The notes under the pieces: generated by a model | Databases searched by the model: none | What the model saw: only the letters and a program-made list of their open reading frames with translations | What the model was told of the DNA's origin: nothing | Part shown: piece by piece, positions 21,403 through 30,431 of the stretch | Layout: each line of letters starts with the position of its first letter | Numbering within the stretch: the first letter of the stretch is position 1 | Made by a program: the position numbers and the translations under genes | Assembly: GCA_963764695.1 (NCBI GenBank) | Contig: CAVXTW010000002.1 | Coordinates: 806,001-870,000, forward strand | Direction of reading: 5' to 3' | DNA from: DATFRY01 sp963764695 | GTDB lineage: Bacteria > Myxococcota_A > Polyangia > Haliangiales > Haliangiaceae | Length of the DNA stretch: 64,000 bases

Positions 21403-22091
21403 GCTTCTCGTACCCGTTCGTTCGCCAGCAACTCCTTGCCGGCGCCGGTCAGCACCACGCGGCCGGATTCGAGGACGTAGCCGCGGTGCGCGAGCTCCAG
21501 CGCGTGCTCGGTGTTCTGCTCCACCAGCAGCACGGTCACCCCGCGGCGATTGATCTCCTCGATCACCCGGAACATCTCTTCCACCATGATCGGCGCGAGG
21601 CCGAGCGAAGGTTCGTCGAGCATGAGGATCTTCGGGCGCGCCATGAGGCCGCGTCCGATGGCGACCATCTGTTGCTCTCCGCCCGAGAGCGTCCCGGCCA
21701 TCTGGGTCTGGCGCTCGCGAAGTTTCGGGAAGATCGTGAAGACCTCCTCTAACCGGCTCTTGCGCTCCGCACGCGCGGATCGGGCGTAGCCGCCGAGGAG
21801 CAGGTTCTCGCCCACGCTCATCAGCGGAAAGAGCTTCCTGCCCTCCGGGACATGGATGACGCCGAGCTCGACGATCTCCGCCGGGGCGCAGCGGTCGACA
21901 CGCCTGTCGCCGAGCGTGATCGTTCCGGCCTTCGGGTGAAGCAGGGCCGACAGAGTCTTGAGCGTCGTGGTCTTGCCGGCACCGTTGGCGCCGACCAGCG
22001 CGACGATCTCGCCTTCGCGGACCTCGAAGCTCACGCCCCAGAGCGCCTGGATCTTGCCGTAGGCGACCTCCAGGTTCTCGACGCGCAGCAT
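21387..22091 (-). CDS. livF: Branched-chain amino acid-type ABC transporter ATPase LivF
   Basis: A 234-residue ATPase with Walker A GANGAGKTT, signature LSGGEQQM, and Walker B LMLDEPSLGLAP, the last typical of LivF rather than LivG. It drives import by the LivHM permease. The ATG at 22091 shares one base with the livG stop (TGATG), so the two are coupled. It is the last gene of the operon, and its 3' end overlaps the lysin gene on the other strand. Confidence 0.96.
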   Translation of the reverse strand: MLRVENLEVAYGKIQALWGVSFEVREGEIVALVGANGAGKTTTLKTLSALLHPKAGTITLGDRRVDRCAPAEIVELGVIHVPEGRKLFPLMSVGENLLLGGYARSARAERKSRLEEVFTIFPKLRERQTQMAGTLSGGEQQMVAIGRGLMARPKILMLDEPSLGLAPIMVEEMFRVIEEINRRGVTVLLVEQNTEHALELAHRGYVLESGRVVLTGAGKELLANERVREAYLGM

Positions 22092-22810
22092 CACGCGACC
22101 CGCTTGCCGAGGTAGGCCGCGATCACGGCCGGGTCGTTCACGATCTCGGTCGGAACGGCGTCGGCGATCTTCTCGCCCTGGCTCATGACGACCACGCGGT
22201 GCGAGATGCGCATGATCGCCTTCATCACGTGCTCGACCAGCACGACCGTCACGCCGCCATCGCGGATATGCTGGATCAGCTCGCACGCCGGGCCGATCTC
22301 GCTCGCGTTCAGGCCGCCGAGCGGCTCGTCGAGCAGCAGCAGCTTCGGCCCGGTCGCCAGCGCGCGGGCGATCTCCATGCGCTTCTGCTCGCTCAGCGTC
22401 AGGTCGGACGCCGGCATGTCGAGCTTGTTCGCCAGGCCCACTTGCTCCAGCACGCGCTCGGATTCCGCTCGAGCCGCGGCGCGCGTGCCGAGGCGCACCA
22501 GAGCGGCGAGCGTGGCATTCTCGCGGACCGTCAGGTGCGGGAACGGTTTCACGATCTGGAACGTCCGCGTGATGCCGCGGCGCGTGACCGCGTGGGGTCG
22601 CCGGCCGACGATGCTCTCGCCATTGAGGCGGATCTGGCCCGACGTCGGTCGCAGAAATCCGGTGATGAGATTGAACACCGTGGTCTTGCCGGCGCCGTTC
22701 GGACCGATGAGGCCGAGGATCTCACCGGCCTCGACCCCGAACGAGACGTTCGACACGGCCCGCAGGCCGCCGAACGTGCGCGTCAGGTGGGAGACCTCGA
22801 GCAGCGACAT
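22091..22810 (-). CDS. livG: Branched-chain amino acid-type ABC transporter ATPase LivG
   Basis: A 239-residue ATPase with Walker A GPNGAGKTT, the LivG hallmark 'RTFQIVKPFPHLTVREN', signature LSEQKRMEIARAL, and 'LLLDEPLGGLNASE'. The signature reads LSEQK rather than LSGGQ, as is usual in LivG. It pairs with LivF on the cytoplasmic side. It lies six bases downstream of livM. Confidence 0.96.
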   Translation of the reverse strand: MSLLEVSHLTRTFGGLRAVSNVSFGVEAGEILGLIGPNGAGKTTVFNLITGFLRPTSGQIRLNGESIVGRRPHAVTRRGITRTFQIVKPFPHLTVRENATLAALVRLGTRAAARAESERVLEQVGLANKLDMPASDLTLSEQKRMEIARALATGPKLLLLDEPLGGLNASEIGPACELIQHIRDGGVTVVLVEHVMKAIMRISHRVVVMSQGEKIADAVPTEIVNDPAVIAAYLGKRVA

Positions 22811-22816
22811 CGTGCC

Positions 22817-23782
22817 TCAGCGCGCCCAGGGGAGGAAGCGGAGCGTACGGCCCCAGATCCCCTCGGGCATGAACCGGATCACCAGCATCATCATGAGCCC
22901 GTAGAAGACGAGATGGCCGGCGGCGAAGTGCGCGCGAAAGATCTCGGCGATGACGGCCAGGAAGATCGCGCCGATCACCGGGCCGGCAACCGTGCGCAGC
23001 CCACCGACGACGGCGATGAACACCATCTCGATCGACAGCGCGATCGGGAACACCGCATCCGGGTCGACGTAGCGGAAGTAGAGGCCGTAGAAGCCGCCGG
23101 CGACGCCGGTGAAGAACGCCGACAGCGCGAGCGCGGTCACCTTGGCGCGCGTCGCGCCGATGCCGATCGATTCGGCGGCGTCTTCGTCCTCGCGGATGGC
23201 GAGCAGATAACTGCCGAGCCGCGCCTTCGTCACCCAGTAGGTGGCGATCATCGCCGCCACCGCGAGGACGGCGATGATGACGAAGAACGGCTCCTTGCGC
23301 TCCCAGTTCACCGCCTCACCGAACAGTCTCACTTCCGGCAGCGACGTGATGAGCAGGCCCATGGGTCCGGCAGTCATGCTTTCCCAGTTGAGCGCCACCT
23401 GCCGCACGATCTCGGCGACGGCGAGGGTCGCGAGCGAGAAGTAGGGACCGCGCAGGCGGAAGCAGAGCAGGCCGATCGGCAGCGACAGCACCGCGCCGAG
23501 CAGTCCCCCGACCAGCATGCCGTACCAGGGGGAGAGGCCGTGCGACAGGTACAGGATCATCGTGGTGTACGCGCCGACGCCGAAGAACATGGCGTGCCCG
23601 AACGAGACCTGACCGGCATAGCCACCGAGCAGATTCCAGGCGACCCCGAGCGTGGTCCACATGAGCATGCTGATGCCGAGATGCAGCAGAAACTGATCCG
23701 ACAGGCCGAACGGAATCCCGAACAGAACGAGCACCCCGATGACCGGGAGGGCGCGCTTCGCCGACGAGGATCTCGACCTCAT
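22817..23782 (-). CDS. livM: Branched-chain amino acid-type ABC transporter permease LivM
   Basis: A 321-residue permease with about nine hydrophobic helices and the family signature around 'VAWNLLGGYAGQVSFGHAMFFGVGAYT' and 'LRGPYFSLATLAVAEI'. The conserved cytoplasmic loop 'AIREDEDAAESIGIGATRAK' contacts the ATPases. The ATG at 23782 overlaps the livH stop by four bases. A longer open frame upstream is only a shadow of livH. Confidence 0.95.
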   Translation of the reverse strand: MRSRSSSAKRALPVIGVLVLFGIPFGLSDQFLLHLGISMLMWTTLGVAWNLLGGYAGQVSFGHAMFFGVGAYTTMILYLSHGLSPWYGMLVGGLLGAVLSLPIGLLCFRLRGPYFSLATLAVAEIVRQVALNWESMTAGPMGLLITSLPEVRLFGEAVNWERKEPFFVIIAVLAVAAMIATYWVTKARLGSYLLAIREDEDAAESIGIGATRAKVTALALSAFFTGVAGGFYGLYFRYVDPDAVFPIALSIEMVFIAVVGGLRTVAGPVIGAIFLAVIAEIFRAHFAAGHLVFYGLMMMLVIRFMPEGIWGRTLRFLPWAR

Positions 23783-24642
23783 CTCCGCGCTCCGAAGATC
23801 CCCTGGGGGCGGAACAGCAGCACCAGCAGAAAGATCACGAAGCCGATGGTGTCCTTGTAGGGCACCGAGACGTAGACGGCGCCGAACGATTCCACCAGGC
23901 CGAGGAGCACGCCGCCGGCCAGGGCGCCCGGAATCGAGCCGAGGCCACCGAGCACGACGATGACGAAGCACTTGACGACGAGGATCTCGCCGACAGTCGG
24001 GTAGAGATACAGCGAGGGCACGAGCAGCACGCCGGCCGCAGCGGCCAGCGCCGCACCCAGGCCAAAGGTGATCGTGGCGATGCGCTGGACCGGGATGCCC
24101 ATGAGCGCGGCGGCCTCGGCGTCCTGGCTCGTCGCGCGCATGGCGCGGCCCGTGTCGGTGCGCGTCAGGAAGAGATAGAGCGCCGCCGTGATGCCGGCCG
24201 CCATGAAGAAGGCGATGGCGAGCGGTTTGGGCACGCTCAACTCGTATGGCCGCCACGGTTCGACGGCGTAGGACAGGTTGAGCGTGCGGTAATCGCCGGT
24301 CCAGAGGAGGAGCGCGAGATTCGCGATGAGAAGCGAGAGCCCGGCGGTGTAGAGCAAGGTGTTGAGCTCGTCACCCGTCATGATCGGCACCAGCAGGAAG
24401 CGATAGATCGCCATTCCCACCACGAACATCAGCGGCGCCCAGATGAACAGCGAGACGAACGGGTCGATGTGCCACAGCGTGTGCGACCAGAAGGCGCCGA
24501 ACATCCCGAGCATCACGAAGTCGCCGTGAGCGACATTGATGATGCGCATGACGCCGAAAATGACGGTGAGCCCCACGCCGATCATGGCGTAGAGCGAGCC
24601 GGTCAGTACGCCGCTGATGAGGCTCTGAAGAAAGGTTTCCAC
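23779..24642 (-). CDS. livH: Branched-chain amino acid-type ABC transporter permease LivH
   Basis: A 287-residue permease beginning METFLQSLISGVLTGSLYAMIG, with 'VAHGDFVMLGMFGAF' and the loop 'RATSQDAEAAALMGIPVQRI' that are conserved in LivH. About eight membrane segments. It sits 58 bases downstream of the binding-protein gene and overlaps livM by ATGA. Confidence 0.95.
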   Translation of the reverse strand: METFLQSLISGVLTGSLYAMIGVGLTVIFGVMRIINVAHGDFVMLGMFGAFWSHTLWHIDPFVSLFIWAPLMFVVGMAIYRFLLVPIMTGDELNTLLYTAGLSLLIANLALLLWTGDYRTLNLSYAVEPWRPYELSVPKPLAIAFFMAAGITAALYLFLTRTDTGRAMRATSQDAEAAALMGIPVQRIATITFGLGAALAAAAGVLLVPSLYLYPTVGEILVVKCFVIVVLGGLGSIPGALAGGVLLGLVESFGAVYVSVPYKDTIGFVIFLLVLLFRPQGIFGARR

Positions 24643-24700
24643 GCGCGCGGTGGTCGCGCCCGGCTCGCCTGCGCGGTGCCGGGCGGCCTTCTCCTGTGAT

Positions 24701-25921
24701 TCACTTCAGCGCGTAGGCCGTCTCGGCGTTGTTCTTCGGCCACACGTTCAGCAGCTTCTTGCCGCGCCATTGCGCGAGCACCGAGTGTTCGAGCGAATAG
24801 ATGTTCTGGTTGGTGTACTGGTCGCCGAGCGGGCCCTTCCAGCTGCCGAACTTCACCTTTCCGAACACCGTCTCCATGTCGGTCTTGAGCAGCGCCTGGC
24901 GGATCGCCTCGCGGTCGGCCTCGAGCTTGCCGGTCAGCTTCGCGCGCTTCATCGCATCGGCGATGATGTAGATCGCCGCGTAACCCTCGACCTCGTGCTC
25001 CTTCGGGTAGATCCCGTACTTCTTGTTGAACTTCTCGTAGAACGCCTTCACCTTCGGATCGTTCGGGTTGCCCGACCACGCGGCGGACGAGAACACGTCT
25101 TCCGCCAGCGGCCCGAGCTGCTTCGCGAAGTCTTCGACGCCGAAGCCGCCGCCGTAGCCGACGTAGGCGCGCGGTTTCAGGCCGATCTCCTTCGCGTGGC
25201 GCGTCAGCAGGATCGCATCCGTGGTCGCGACGGCGATCATCAGCACGTAGTCCGGCTTGTTGGCCTTCACCTTCGTGACGATCGGCTTGAAATCGAGCGT
25301 GTTGACCGGGTAGGCCTCGTCGTTCACGACGGGCACGTTCTTCGACTTCAGGAACTGCTTCACCGAGTTGGCGATTGTCTTGCCGAAGACCGTGTTGTCG
25401 TAGATGACCGCGGCGGACTTCGGCATCGCGCCCGGTACGTCGGTGATGAACTTGTTGAACGCCTGCGGGTAGATCGAGCCCGTCGGATTGTTGCGGAACA
25501 CCCACTCGAAGCCCTTCGAGGTGATGATGTCGGCGGATGGGTGATCGACCAGATACGGAGTCTTCAGCCGCTGCGCCACCGAGGCGATCTCGACCGCCTG
25601 GCCCGAGGCGCGGCCGCCGGTCAAGATCAGCACCTTCTGTTGATTGATCAGCTTCTCCGCGACCCCCGCCGCGAGCGGATTCTTCGCCTGGTGGTCGTCG
25701 ATGATGACTTCGATCTTCTTCCCGTTGACCCCGCCGGCGGCATTGATCTCCTCGACCGCCATCAGATAGGCCTTCTTGAACTTGTCGCCGAACGGCGCGT
25801 CCGGGCCCGTCATCGGTTGCGGCGCACCGATCTTCAATGTGCCGCTGTCGGCATGAAGCGGTGGCGACAGGGCGACCACGAGAGCCGCGAACAGGACAGA
25901 CACCAGGGGAAATCTGCGCAT
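24701..25921 (-). CDS. Periplasmic substrate-binding protein of a Liv-type ABC transporter
   Basis: A 406-residue protein. The ATG at 25921 has AGGAGG six bases upstream and begins a clear signal peptide (MRRFPLVSVLFAALVVALSPPLHA). The open frame reaches far beyond this, but the upstream part is not coding. The mature protein has the family's opening (LKIGAPQPMTGPDAPFGDKFKKAYLMAVEEINAAGGVNG split over the first strand and helix) and 'ILTGGRASGQAVEIASVA'. The family binds Leu, Ile, Val, aromatic acids, urea or amides; the ligand cannot be told here. It is the first gene of a five-gene import operon whose promoter should lie in the gap before 26264. Confidence 0.94.
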   Translation of the reverse strand: MRRFPLVSVLFAALVVALSPPLHADSGTLKIGAPQPMTGPDAPFGDKFKKAYLMAVEEINAAGGVNGKKIEVIIDDHQAKNPLAAGVAEKLINQQKVLILTGGRASGQAVEIASVAQRLKTPYLVDHPSADIITSKGFEWVFRNNPTGSIYPQAFNKFITDVPGAMPKSAAVIYDNTVFGKTIANSVKQFLKSKNVPVVNDEAYPVNTLDFKPIVTKVKANKPDYVLMIAVATTDAILLTRHAKEIGLKPRAYVGYGGGFGVEDFAKQLGPLAEDVFSSAAWSGNPNDPKVKAFYEKFNKKYGIYPKEHEVEGYAAIYIIADAMKRAKLTGKLEADREAIRQALLKTDMETVFGKVKFGSWKGPLGDQYTNQNIYSLEHSVLAQWRGKKLLNVWPKNNAETAYALK

Positions 25922-26263
25922 GGCGAACCTCCTGGATGGATGTCTGGCATCCATGCCGACCAGCAGCATCTTCGGCGTGCGCTCGGGCGCTGTCAACGAG
26001 GTCTTCGAGAAGCGGCGATACCGGGCGGAGCACCGCGAAAAGCTCCAGCGTAGAATCTGCCATGCCCCGCAGCGCTGTGCGCTCGTCGCGCCGTACGACG
26101 ATCCGCTCGCCACGACGCCTCCATCCTGCCCGTGCACGAGCTCGGCGGCGACGCGGCGCGGTATCGCGGGTTCTGCGACATCGCCCAGGATTGGCTCGTG
26201 TGGGACCTCGACGATGGCGACCCCACCCGGCGGCGCTCGCACGAGGAGAAAGGTAGTCGAGCG
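25922..26263. other. Intergenic region upstream of the liv operon
   Basis: The 342-base gap between the binding-protein gene and the broken GNAT gene should hold the liv promoter. On the plus strand, about 26122-26260 read an open stretch (ILPVHELGGDAARYRG, FCDIAQDWLVWDLDDGD) with coding-like composition that runs into the GNAT start. It may be the 3' remnant of a lost gene, but I cannot name it. Confidence 0.4.
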
Positions 26264-26627
26264 ATGGATGAGCTGATTGTCAGGGATGGCACGCCCGGCG
26301 ACACAGACTGGATCCGGGATCTCCTGGGAGCACGGCGACCAGTGCGAGGTTGTCAACTTCGCCGCCCTCGCGCCGCACGGCGGCGTCGGCACCGCGCTCC
26401 TCGGTGAGCTCGTGCGGCGCATGCGCGGCCGCGTGCGCCGGGTCTGGCTCGTCACGACGAACGACAACCTCGCGGCGCTCCGCTTCTACCAGCGGCGCGG
26501 CTTCGCGCTCGCCGCGCTGCACCCGCGCGCGATCGAGGTGTCGCGCCGGCTCAAGCCGAGCATCCCGCCGGTCGGCCAGGACGGGATCCCGATCCGCGAC
26601 GAGCTGGAGCTCGAGATGATCCTCTGA
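26264..26627 (+). pseudogene. GNAT acetyltransferase with internal deletion and frameshift
   Basis: The first 22 residues from ATG 26264 (MDELIVRDGTPGDTDWIRDLL) match the start of a GNAT subfamily I know. From about 26340 a different frame continues with 'GDQCEVVNFAAL', then the acetyl-CoA loop region (GGVGTALLGELV), 'VWLVTTNDNLAALRFYQRRGF' and the usual end 'GIPIRDELELE'. Intact members have about 60 further residues between these two blocks. The gene therefore appears to have lost an internal segment of roughly 180 bases with a change of frame. The product would not fold as a GNAT. Confidence 0.7.
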
Positions 26628-26650
26628 CCAGATCCTCGTCCGTCACGTCC

Positions 26651-27643
26651 TCATGGTGCCAGGACGCGGTCGACCTCGCCCATCTGGGCGTCGGTCAGCG
26701 GGCCGTGCATCAGGGCGCCGCAGTTCTCGTCGACCTGCGCCACGGTGCGGAAGCCGGGGATCGGGATGGCTCGCTCGGTGCGCGCCCACAGCCAGGCGAG
26801 GGCGCCCTGCGCGAGGGTGCGCCCGCCGCTCGTCAGGATCTGGCGCACGGAGTCGAGCTTCTTCAGCCAGTCCGGGTGCGCCTTGCCGTGCTTGAAGTAG
26901 CGCATCCACTCCGGGCTGCGCTCGCTGCGCACGTCGTCGAGCGGCAGGCCTTTCGAGCTGGGCGTGTACTTGCCGGTCAGGAGGCCCATGGCCAGCGGCC
27001 CGCGGTTGATGCTGGCAAGGTTCGACTGCTCGCAGACGGCGATCACGTCCGGCGCGTCCTCCAGCACGTTCATCTGGTGCTGGATGGCGGCGCAGCGCTC
27101 TCCCTCGGCGAACAAGCGAGCGCGCTCTGGATCGTCGGTGCTCCAGCCGTAGCTGCGGATCTTCCCCTCGGCGACCAGCGCCTCCAGCGTCTCCCGGGCT
27201 GCGGGCGCCTCTGCCATGGGGTGGTAGTTGAGGTGGAACTGGTACAGATCGATGTAGTCGGTGTCGAGCCGCCGCAGCGACGCTTCGCAGGCCCGCCTGA
27301 TGTGGTCCGGCGATGCGCTCTCGCTGGTGACCTGTCTGGTCGCCTCGTCGAAGATGTTGCCGAACTTGGTGGCGATGACCACCCGGTCGCGCCGCCCGGC
27401 CAGGGCCCGGCCGAGGACGCGTTCGCTGTGTCCCGCGCCGTAGACGTCGGCGGTGTCGAAGAAGTCGATACCCAGCTCCAGCCCGCGATGGATGGCGCGG
27501 ATCGACTCCTCGTCTTCCACCACGCCCCATCCGACCGGCGTCTCACCCCTCCAGAACGGCCCGCCGATGGCCCAGCAGCCCAGGCCCATCGCACTCACCT
27601 GGATGCCGGATCGCCCGAGTCTTCGCTTCGGCAGTGAACTCAT
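26651..27643 (-). CDS. Aldo/keto reductase
   Basis: A 330-residue TIM-barrel reductase with the family residues: Asp and Tyr in 'DFFDTADVYGAGHSE', Lys in 'VIATKFG', His in 'YQFHLNYHP'. The NADP-binding end reads 'IPGFRTVAQVDENCGAL'. GGAGG lies six bases before the ATG at 27643. It resembles the AKR11/AKR12-type general stress-protein-69-like group. The substrate is unknown. It stands alone between the broken GNAT and a Cys-rich protein gene. Confidence 0.93.
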   Translation of the reverse strand: MSSLPKRRLGRSGIQVSAMGLGCWAIGGPFWRGETPVGWGVVEDEESIRAIHRGLELGIDFFDTADVYGAGHSERVLGRALAGRRDRVVIATKFGNIFDEATRQVTSESASPDHIRRACEASLRRLDTDYIDLYQFHLNYHPMAEAPAARETLEALVAEGKIRSYGWSTDDPERARLFAEGERCAAIQHQMNVLEDAPDVIAVCEQSNLASINRGPLAMGLLTGKYTPSSKGLPLDDVRSERSPEWMRYFKHGKAHPDWLKKLDSVRQILTSGGRTLAQGALAWLWARTERAIPIPGFRTVAQVDENCGALMHGPLTDAQMGEVDRVLAP

Positions 27644-27922
27644 CGCAAGCCTCCGTTCGTGGCGAGCCGGATCCTAGCAAGGATGGAAGCGCGACGATGC
27701 CGAGCCGAGAGCCGGGTGCGGAGCGGTGCGGAGAGCACGAACCCTCTGGCCGCAGGCTGCCAGCAGCGCCCGCACGCAACGAAAGACAGGGCCGGCACCG
27801 GCCGATTCCGACCGATGCGGCCCCGCCGGCACTCGCTCGAGACTCATGGCCATGGGCACATGTGTCGGACCGAGCGCGTGGTAATTGCGTCACACCTGCC
27901 CCGCGGCGGGGCGATCCTCACC

Positions 27923-28333
27923 TCATGGCGTCGCGTTTGGTTCCTTGCCCCCCGCTCCGTCGGCGGAGAGTGCCGTCGGCGTCGAGTCGCAGGTGACGAT
28001 CGAGTCGTTGACTCCGGCATCGTTGTTGGAGAAGCAGTGATCCCCCAGGAGCTGGGCCCTGTTCAGCAGGACGGGTCTGCACACGGTACCGTTGATCCCG
28101 CAGGTTCTCGGGGTCCCGCTGCCCGGAGTGGCCGTGTTCTCGCAGGCGAGAGCGACCGGCGCGGACCCCGGCACGAAGGTGTCACAGATCTGGCCGAGGG
28201 TGACGTTGTTGCAGTTGTTGTTACCGCAAGACACCTTCACGGCCGCCTCCGCGGCCTGGGCCACGGCGGGAAGGACGGAAGCGGTAGCGGCCAGCGCACA
28301 GGTGACGAACATCGTCTTGAGCAGCGTTCTCAT
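27923..28333 (-). CDS. Small exported cysteine-rich protein under a sigma54-type promoter
   Basis: A 136-residue protein. The ATG at 28333 is chosen because GGAGGGAATC precedes it; an in-frame ATG 12 bases upstream forms part of that site. Residues 1-30 are a signal peptide (FVTCALAATASVLPAVAQA). The mature part has eight cysteines (CGNNNC, ICDTF, LACEN, RTCGING, VCRP, HCFS, VTCDS), mostly paired, and is rich in Asn, Thr and Ala, fitting a disulfide-bonded secreted protein. I do not recognise it. It is preceded by a sigma54-type promoter and a dyad, with an enhancer-binding protein gene just upstream on the same strand. Confidence 0.75.
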   Translation of the reverse strand: MRTLLKTMFVTCALAATASVLPAVAQAAEAAVKVSCGNNNCNNVTLGQICDTFVPGSAPVALACENTATPGSGTPRTCGINGTVCRPVLLNRAQLLGDHCFSNNDAGVNDSIVTCDSTPTALSADGAGGKEPNATP

Positions 28334-28389
28334 GATTCCCTCCATGCTGTTTCAGGTCTCCGCCCCGATTGGCGGCGGACCGCAGTCAC

Positions 28390-28405
28390 AGCAATCTGCA
28401 TTCCA
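28390..28405 (-). promoter_or_regulatory. Sigma54-type promoter of the Cys-rich protein gene
   Basis: On the minus strand TGGAATGCAGATTGCT matches the sigma54 consensus TGGCACG-N4-TTGCT, with the GG and GC correctly spaced and a perfect TTGCT. Transcription would start near 28380, about 47 bases ahead of the ATG at 28333. A large dyad lies about 70 bases upstream. Confidence 0.65.
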
Positions 28406-28457
28406 GTGCGGTCGAGGCCCAAGCATGGAGAGATGTGCGGGTGGCGTGATTGCGGCA

Positions 28458-28492
28458 CTGCCATTCATTGCAGCGGCTGCCAGGAATGGCAG
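28458..28492. promoter_or_regulatory. 35-bp nested dyad, likely activator-binding site
   Basis: CTGCCATTC and GAATGGCAG form perfect 9-bp arms 17 bases apart, and the centre holds a second perfect dyad GCAGC-G-GCTGC on the same axis (28475). The axis lies about 70 bases upstream of the sigma54 -24 element, a normal distance for an enhancer-binding protein site. It also sits just past the end of the enhancer-binding protein gene. Confidence 0.6.
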
Positions 28493-28510
28493 GTCACGCG
28501 TCAGCGCCCA

Positions 28511-29517
28511 TCATCTGAGATAGCGATACAAGGTCCGCACGCCGATACCGAGGTCGCTCGCGGCGCGCTCGCGGTTGCCCTGACAGAACTCCAGCGCTCG
28601 ATGCACGTAGGCCTTCACGAACTCGTCGCGCACTTCGACCAGCGGGCGAATGCCACACGATGTGGAGGTACACGTTCGGTCGGGCGCCGGTACGACCGCC
28701 AGGCTCGCAGCCACGGCCGCCGTGTTGCCGTCGAGCCGCAGATCCGCTGGCCCGATGCTCGGCCCGTCCGCAAGGACCGCCGCCCGGCGCATGCATGTAC
28801 GGAGCTCGCGGACGTTGCCCGGCCAGGCGTGGGCGACGAGTCGCTCCTCGGCCGTTGACGTCAGCGTGTGTGCGCACTGGCCCAGTTGCCGATCGGCCCG
28901 GCGCAAGAAATAGCGGGCGAGGATAGGGATGTCGTCCCGCCGGTCGACCAGTCCAGGTACCTCGATCACAACCTCCTCGATGCGGAAGCGAAGGTCCTCG
29001 CGGAACCGGCCGGCGACAGCCTCGGCCCGGAGGTCGCGATGTGTGGCGGCCACGATTCGAAAATCGATCGGGCGTGGCTGGGTCTCGCCCAGGCGAGTGA
29101 CCTCGCGCTGCTCGAGTACGCGAAGGAGGGCGGCCTGTACCGGCAGGGGCATGTCGCCGACCTCGTCGAGGAAGAGCGTCGAGCGGTCAGCCGACTCCAC
29201 CAGTCCAGCCCGATCGGCGCCGGCGCTCGTGAACGCTCCCTTGCGATGTCCGAACAGCTCGGCGGTCAGAAGGGATTCGGGCACCGCTGCGCAGTTGATC
29301 GCCACCATTGTCCGATCGCATCGGTCGCTGGCCGCATGGATCGCTCGCGCCACCAGCTCCTTTCCCGTGCCGGTAGGGCCACGAACGAGGATCGAAGATC
29401 CGATGGCCCCACCCGCCGCACGAGCTCGCGCACCTCGGCCAGGGCCGTCGAGTCTCCGACCAGCTCCTCCGTGGCTGGTGCCGGGGCAAACGAATGAACC
29501 GGAGAGGCCGCCGTCAT
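28511..29517 (-). pseudogene. Sigma54-type enhancer-binding protein with frameshift and GAFTSA loop
   Basis: From ATG 29517 the first frame reads 'EELVGDSTALAEVRELVRRVG', the normal lead-in to an AAA+ domain. At about 29406 the frame must change by one base to continue 'AIGSSILVRGPTGTGKELV' (Walker A) and run to the stop at 28511. Loss of one G from a GGGGG run explains it. The rest is complete: Walker B TLFLDEVGDM, arginine-finger region, and a C-terminal Fis-type helix-turn-helix (NRERAASDLGIGVRTLYRYL). The sigma54 contact loop reads GAFTSA instead of GAFTGA. No N-terminal sensory domain is visible. Its natural target is probably the adjacent Cys-rich protein gene. Confidence 0.8.
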
Positions 29518-29841
29518 GCTGACGTGGCTCGACAGCGGCCCGGGGCTTCAGCCCTGCTCCTTGGCGCGGAGCCCGTGCGAACGGACGAGCGCCGGGTCGA
29601 GCAACGCCGATCAACAAGCAGGAACGCAGCAGTGGCCGCGCCGACCCTGTCGGGTTGCGGCACCCTCGACGCGCCCTCCGGCCAGCGTGCTTCCGGCCTC
29701 GACACCTCGCCGACCATCACGCGATCGCGGCCAGAGCCACGCTGACGATCCGACATGCGCACTTGTCGGACCGATCCGGTCTCAGTTTCCGGGAGTGAGC
29801 AGTCAAGCACATTCCCGGACCCACAGCTCGACGCAGGTCAT
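29518..29841. other. Gap upstream of the enhancer-binding protein, no gene seen
   Basis: These 324 bases separate the enhancer-binding protein start from the LysR-like fragment. The minus strand has open frames but none with a recognisable domain, so a lost N-terminal sensor cannot be shown. No RNA gene or repeat is seen. Confidence 0.4.
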
Positions 29842-30351
29842 GTCAACCGTCCGCTCGGCGCCGACGACCGCGACGTGGCGCGCCGCGAGGAAGCGGTCAC
29901 GGTGCGACAGCCCCGCGCCGATCGGATGACCGCGGCGGACCGACAGGACATCGCGGTCGGCGTACAGCTGCTGGCGATGAAACCTGGTGAGCGCGTCGGC
30001 CGCGCAGCAGATAGCCGCGTCGGGCGCGCCCGCCAGGTCATCGGTCATCCTCGCCGGATCGCGCCACCGGACGATGTCGAGCCGGACATCGGGCGCCTCC
30101 GCGCTCACCCGCGCGAGCAGCGGGGCAGGATGGTCTCGACCACGAGGTCGGGCATCATCAGCGTGAACCGCCCGGCGCTGGTCGCCGGATCGAACGCCTC
30201 GGCGAGGAACAGCCCGCGGACCTGCTCGAGCGCCCGCGCGACAGGTGCCTTCAGCGCCTGTGCCCGCGGCGTCAGCTCCATCCGGCTACCGGCGCGGACC
30301 AGCAGCGGATCGCCGAACAGGGCGCGCAGGCGCGCGAGCGCGTGGCTCGAG
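29842..30351 (-). pseudogene. Partial second copy of the LysR gene
   Basis: About 510 bases match, with only scattered substitutions, bases 34295-34807 of the intact LysR gene 4 kb away, in the same orientation. The copy covers the middle of the protein (SHALARLRALFGDPLLVRAG through AERTVD) and lacks the DNA-binding start and the C-terminus. Near 30120 a GGGGG run present in the intact gene has four Gs, which breaks the frame. Both ends of the similarity are abrupt. It is a truncated duplicate, not a functional regulator. Confidence 0.88.
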
Positions 30352-30431
30352 GCCCCGGTCGCGTCGTGATCGCCTTCCCGCGGGCGCGCCTCGCCCACCA
30401 CTGCATGGCCCGCCGGAGGCCGCGCGCGTCA

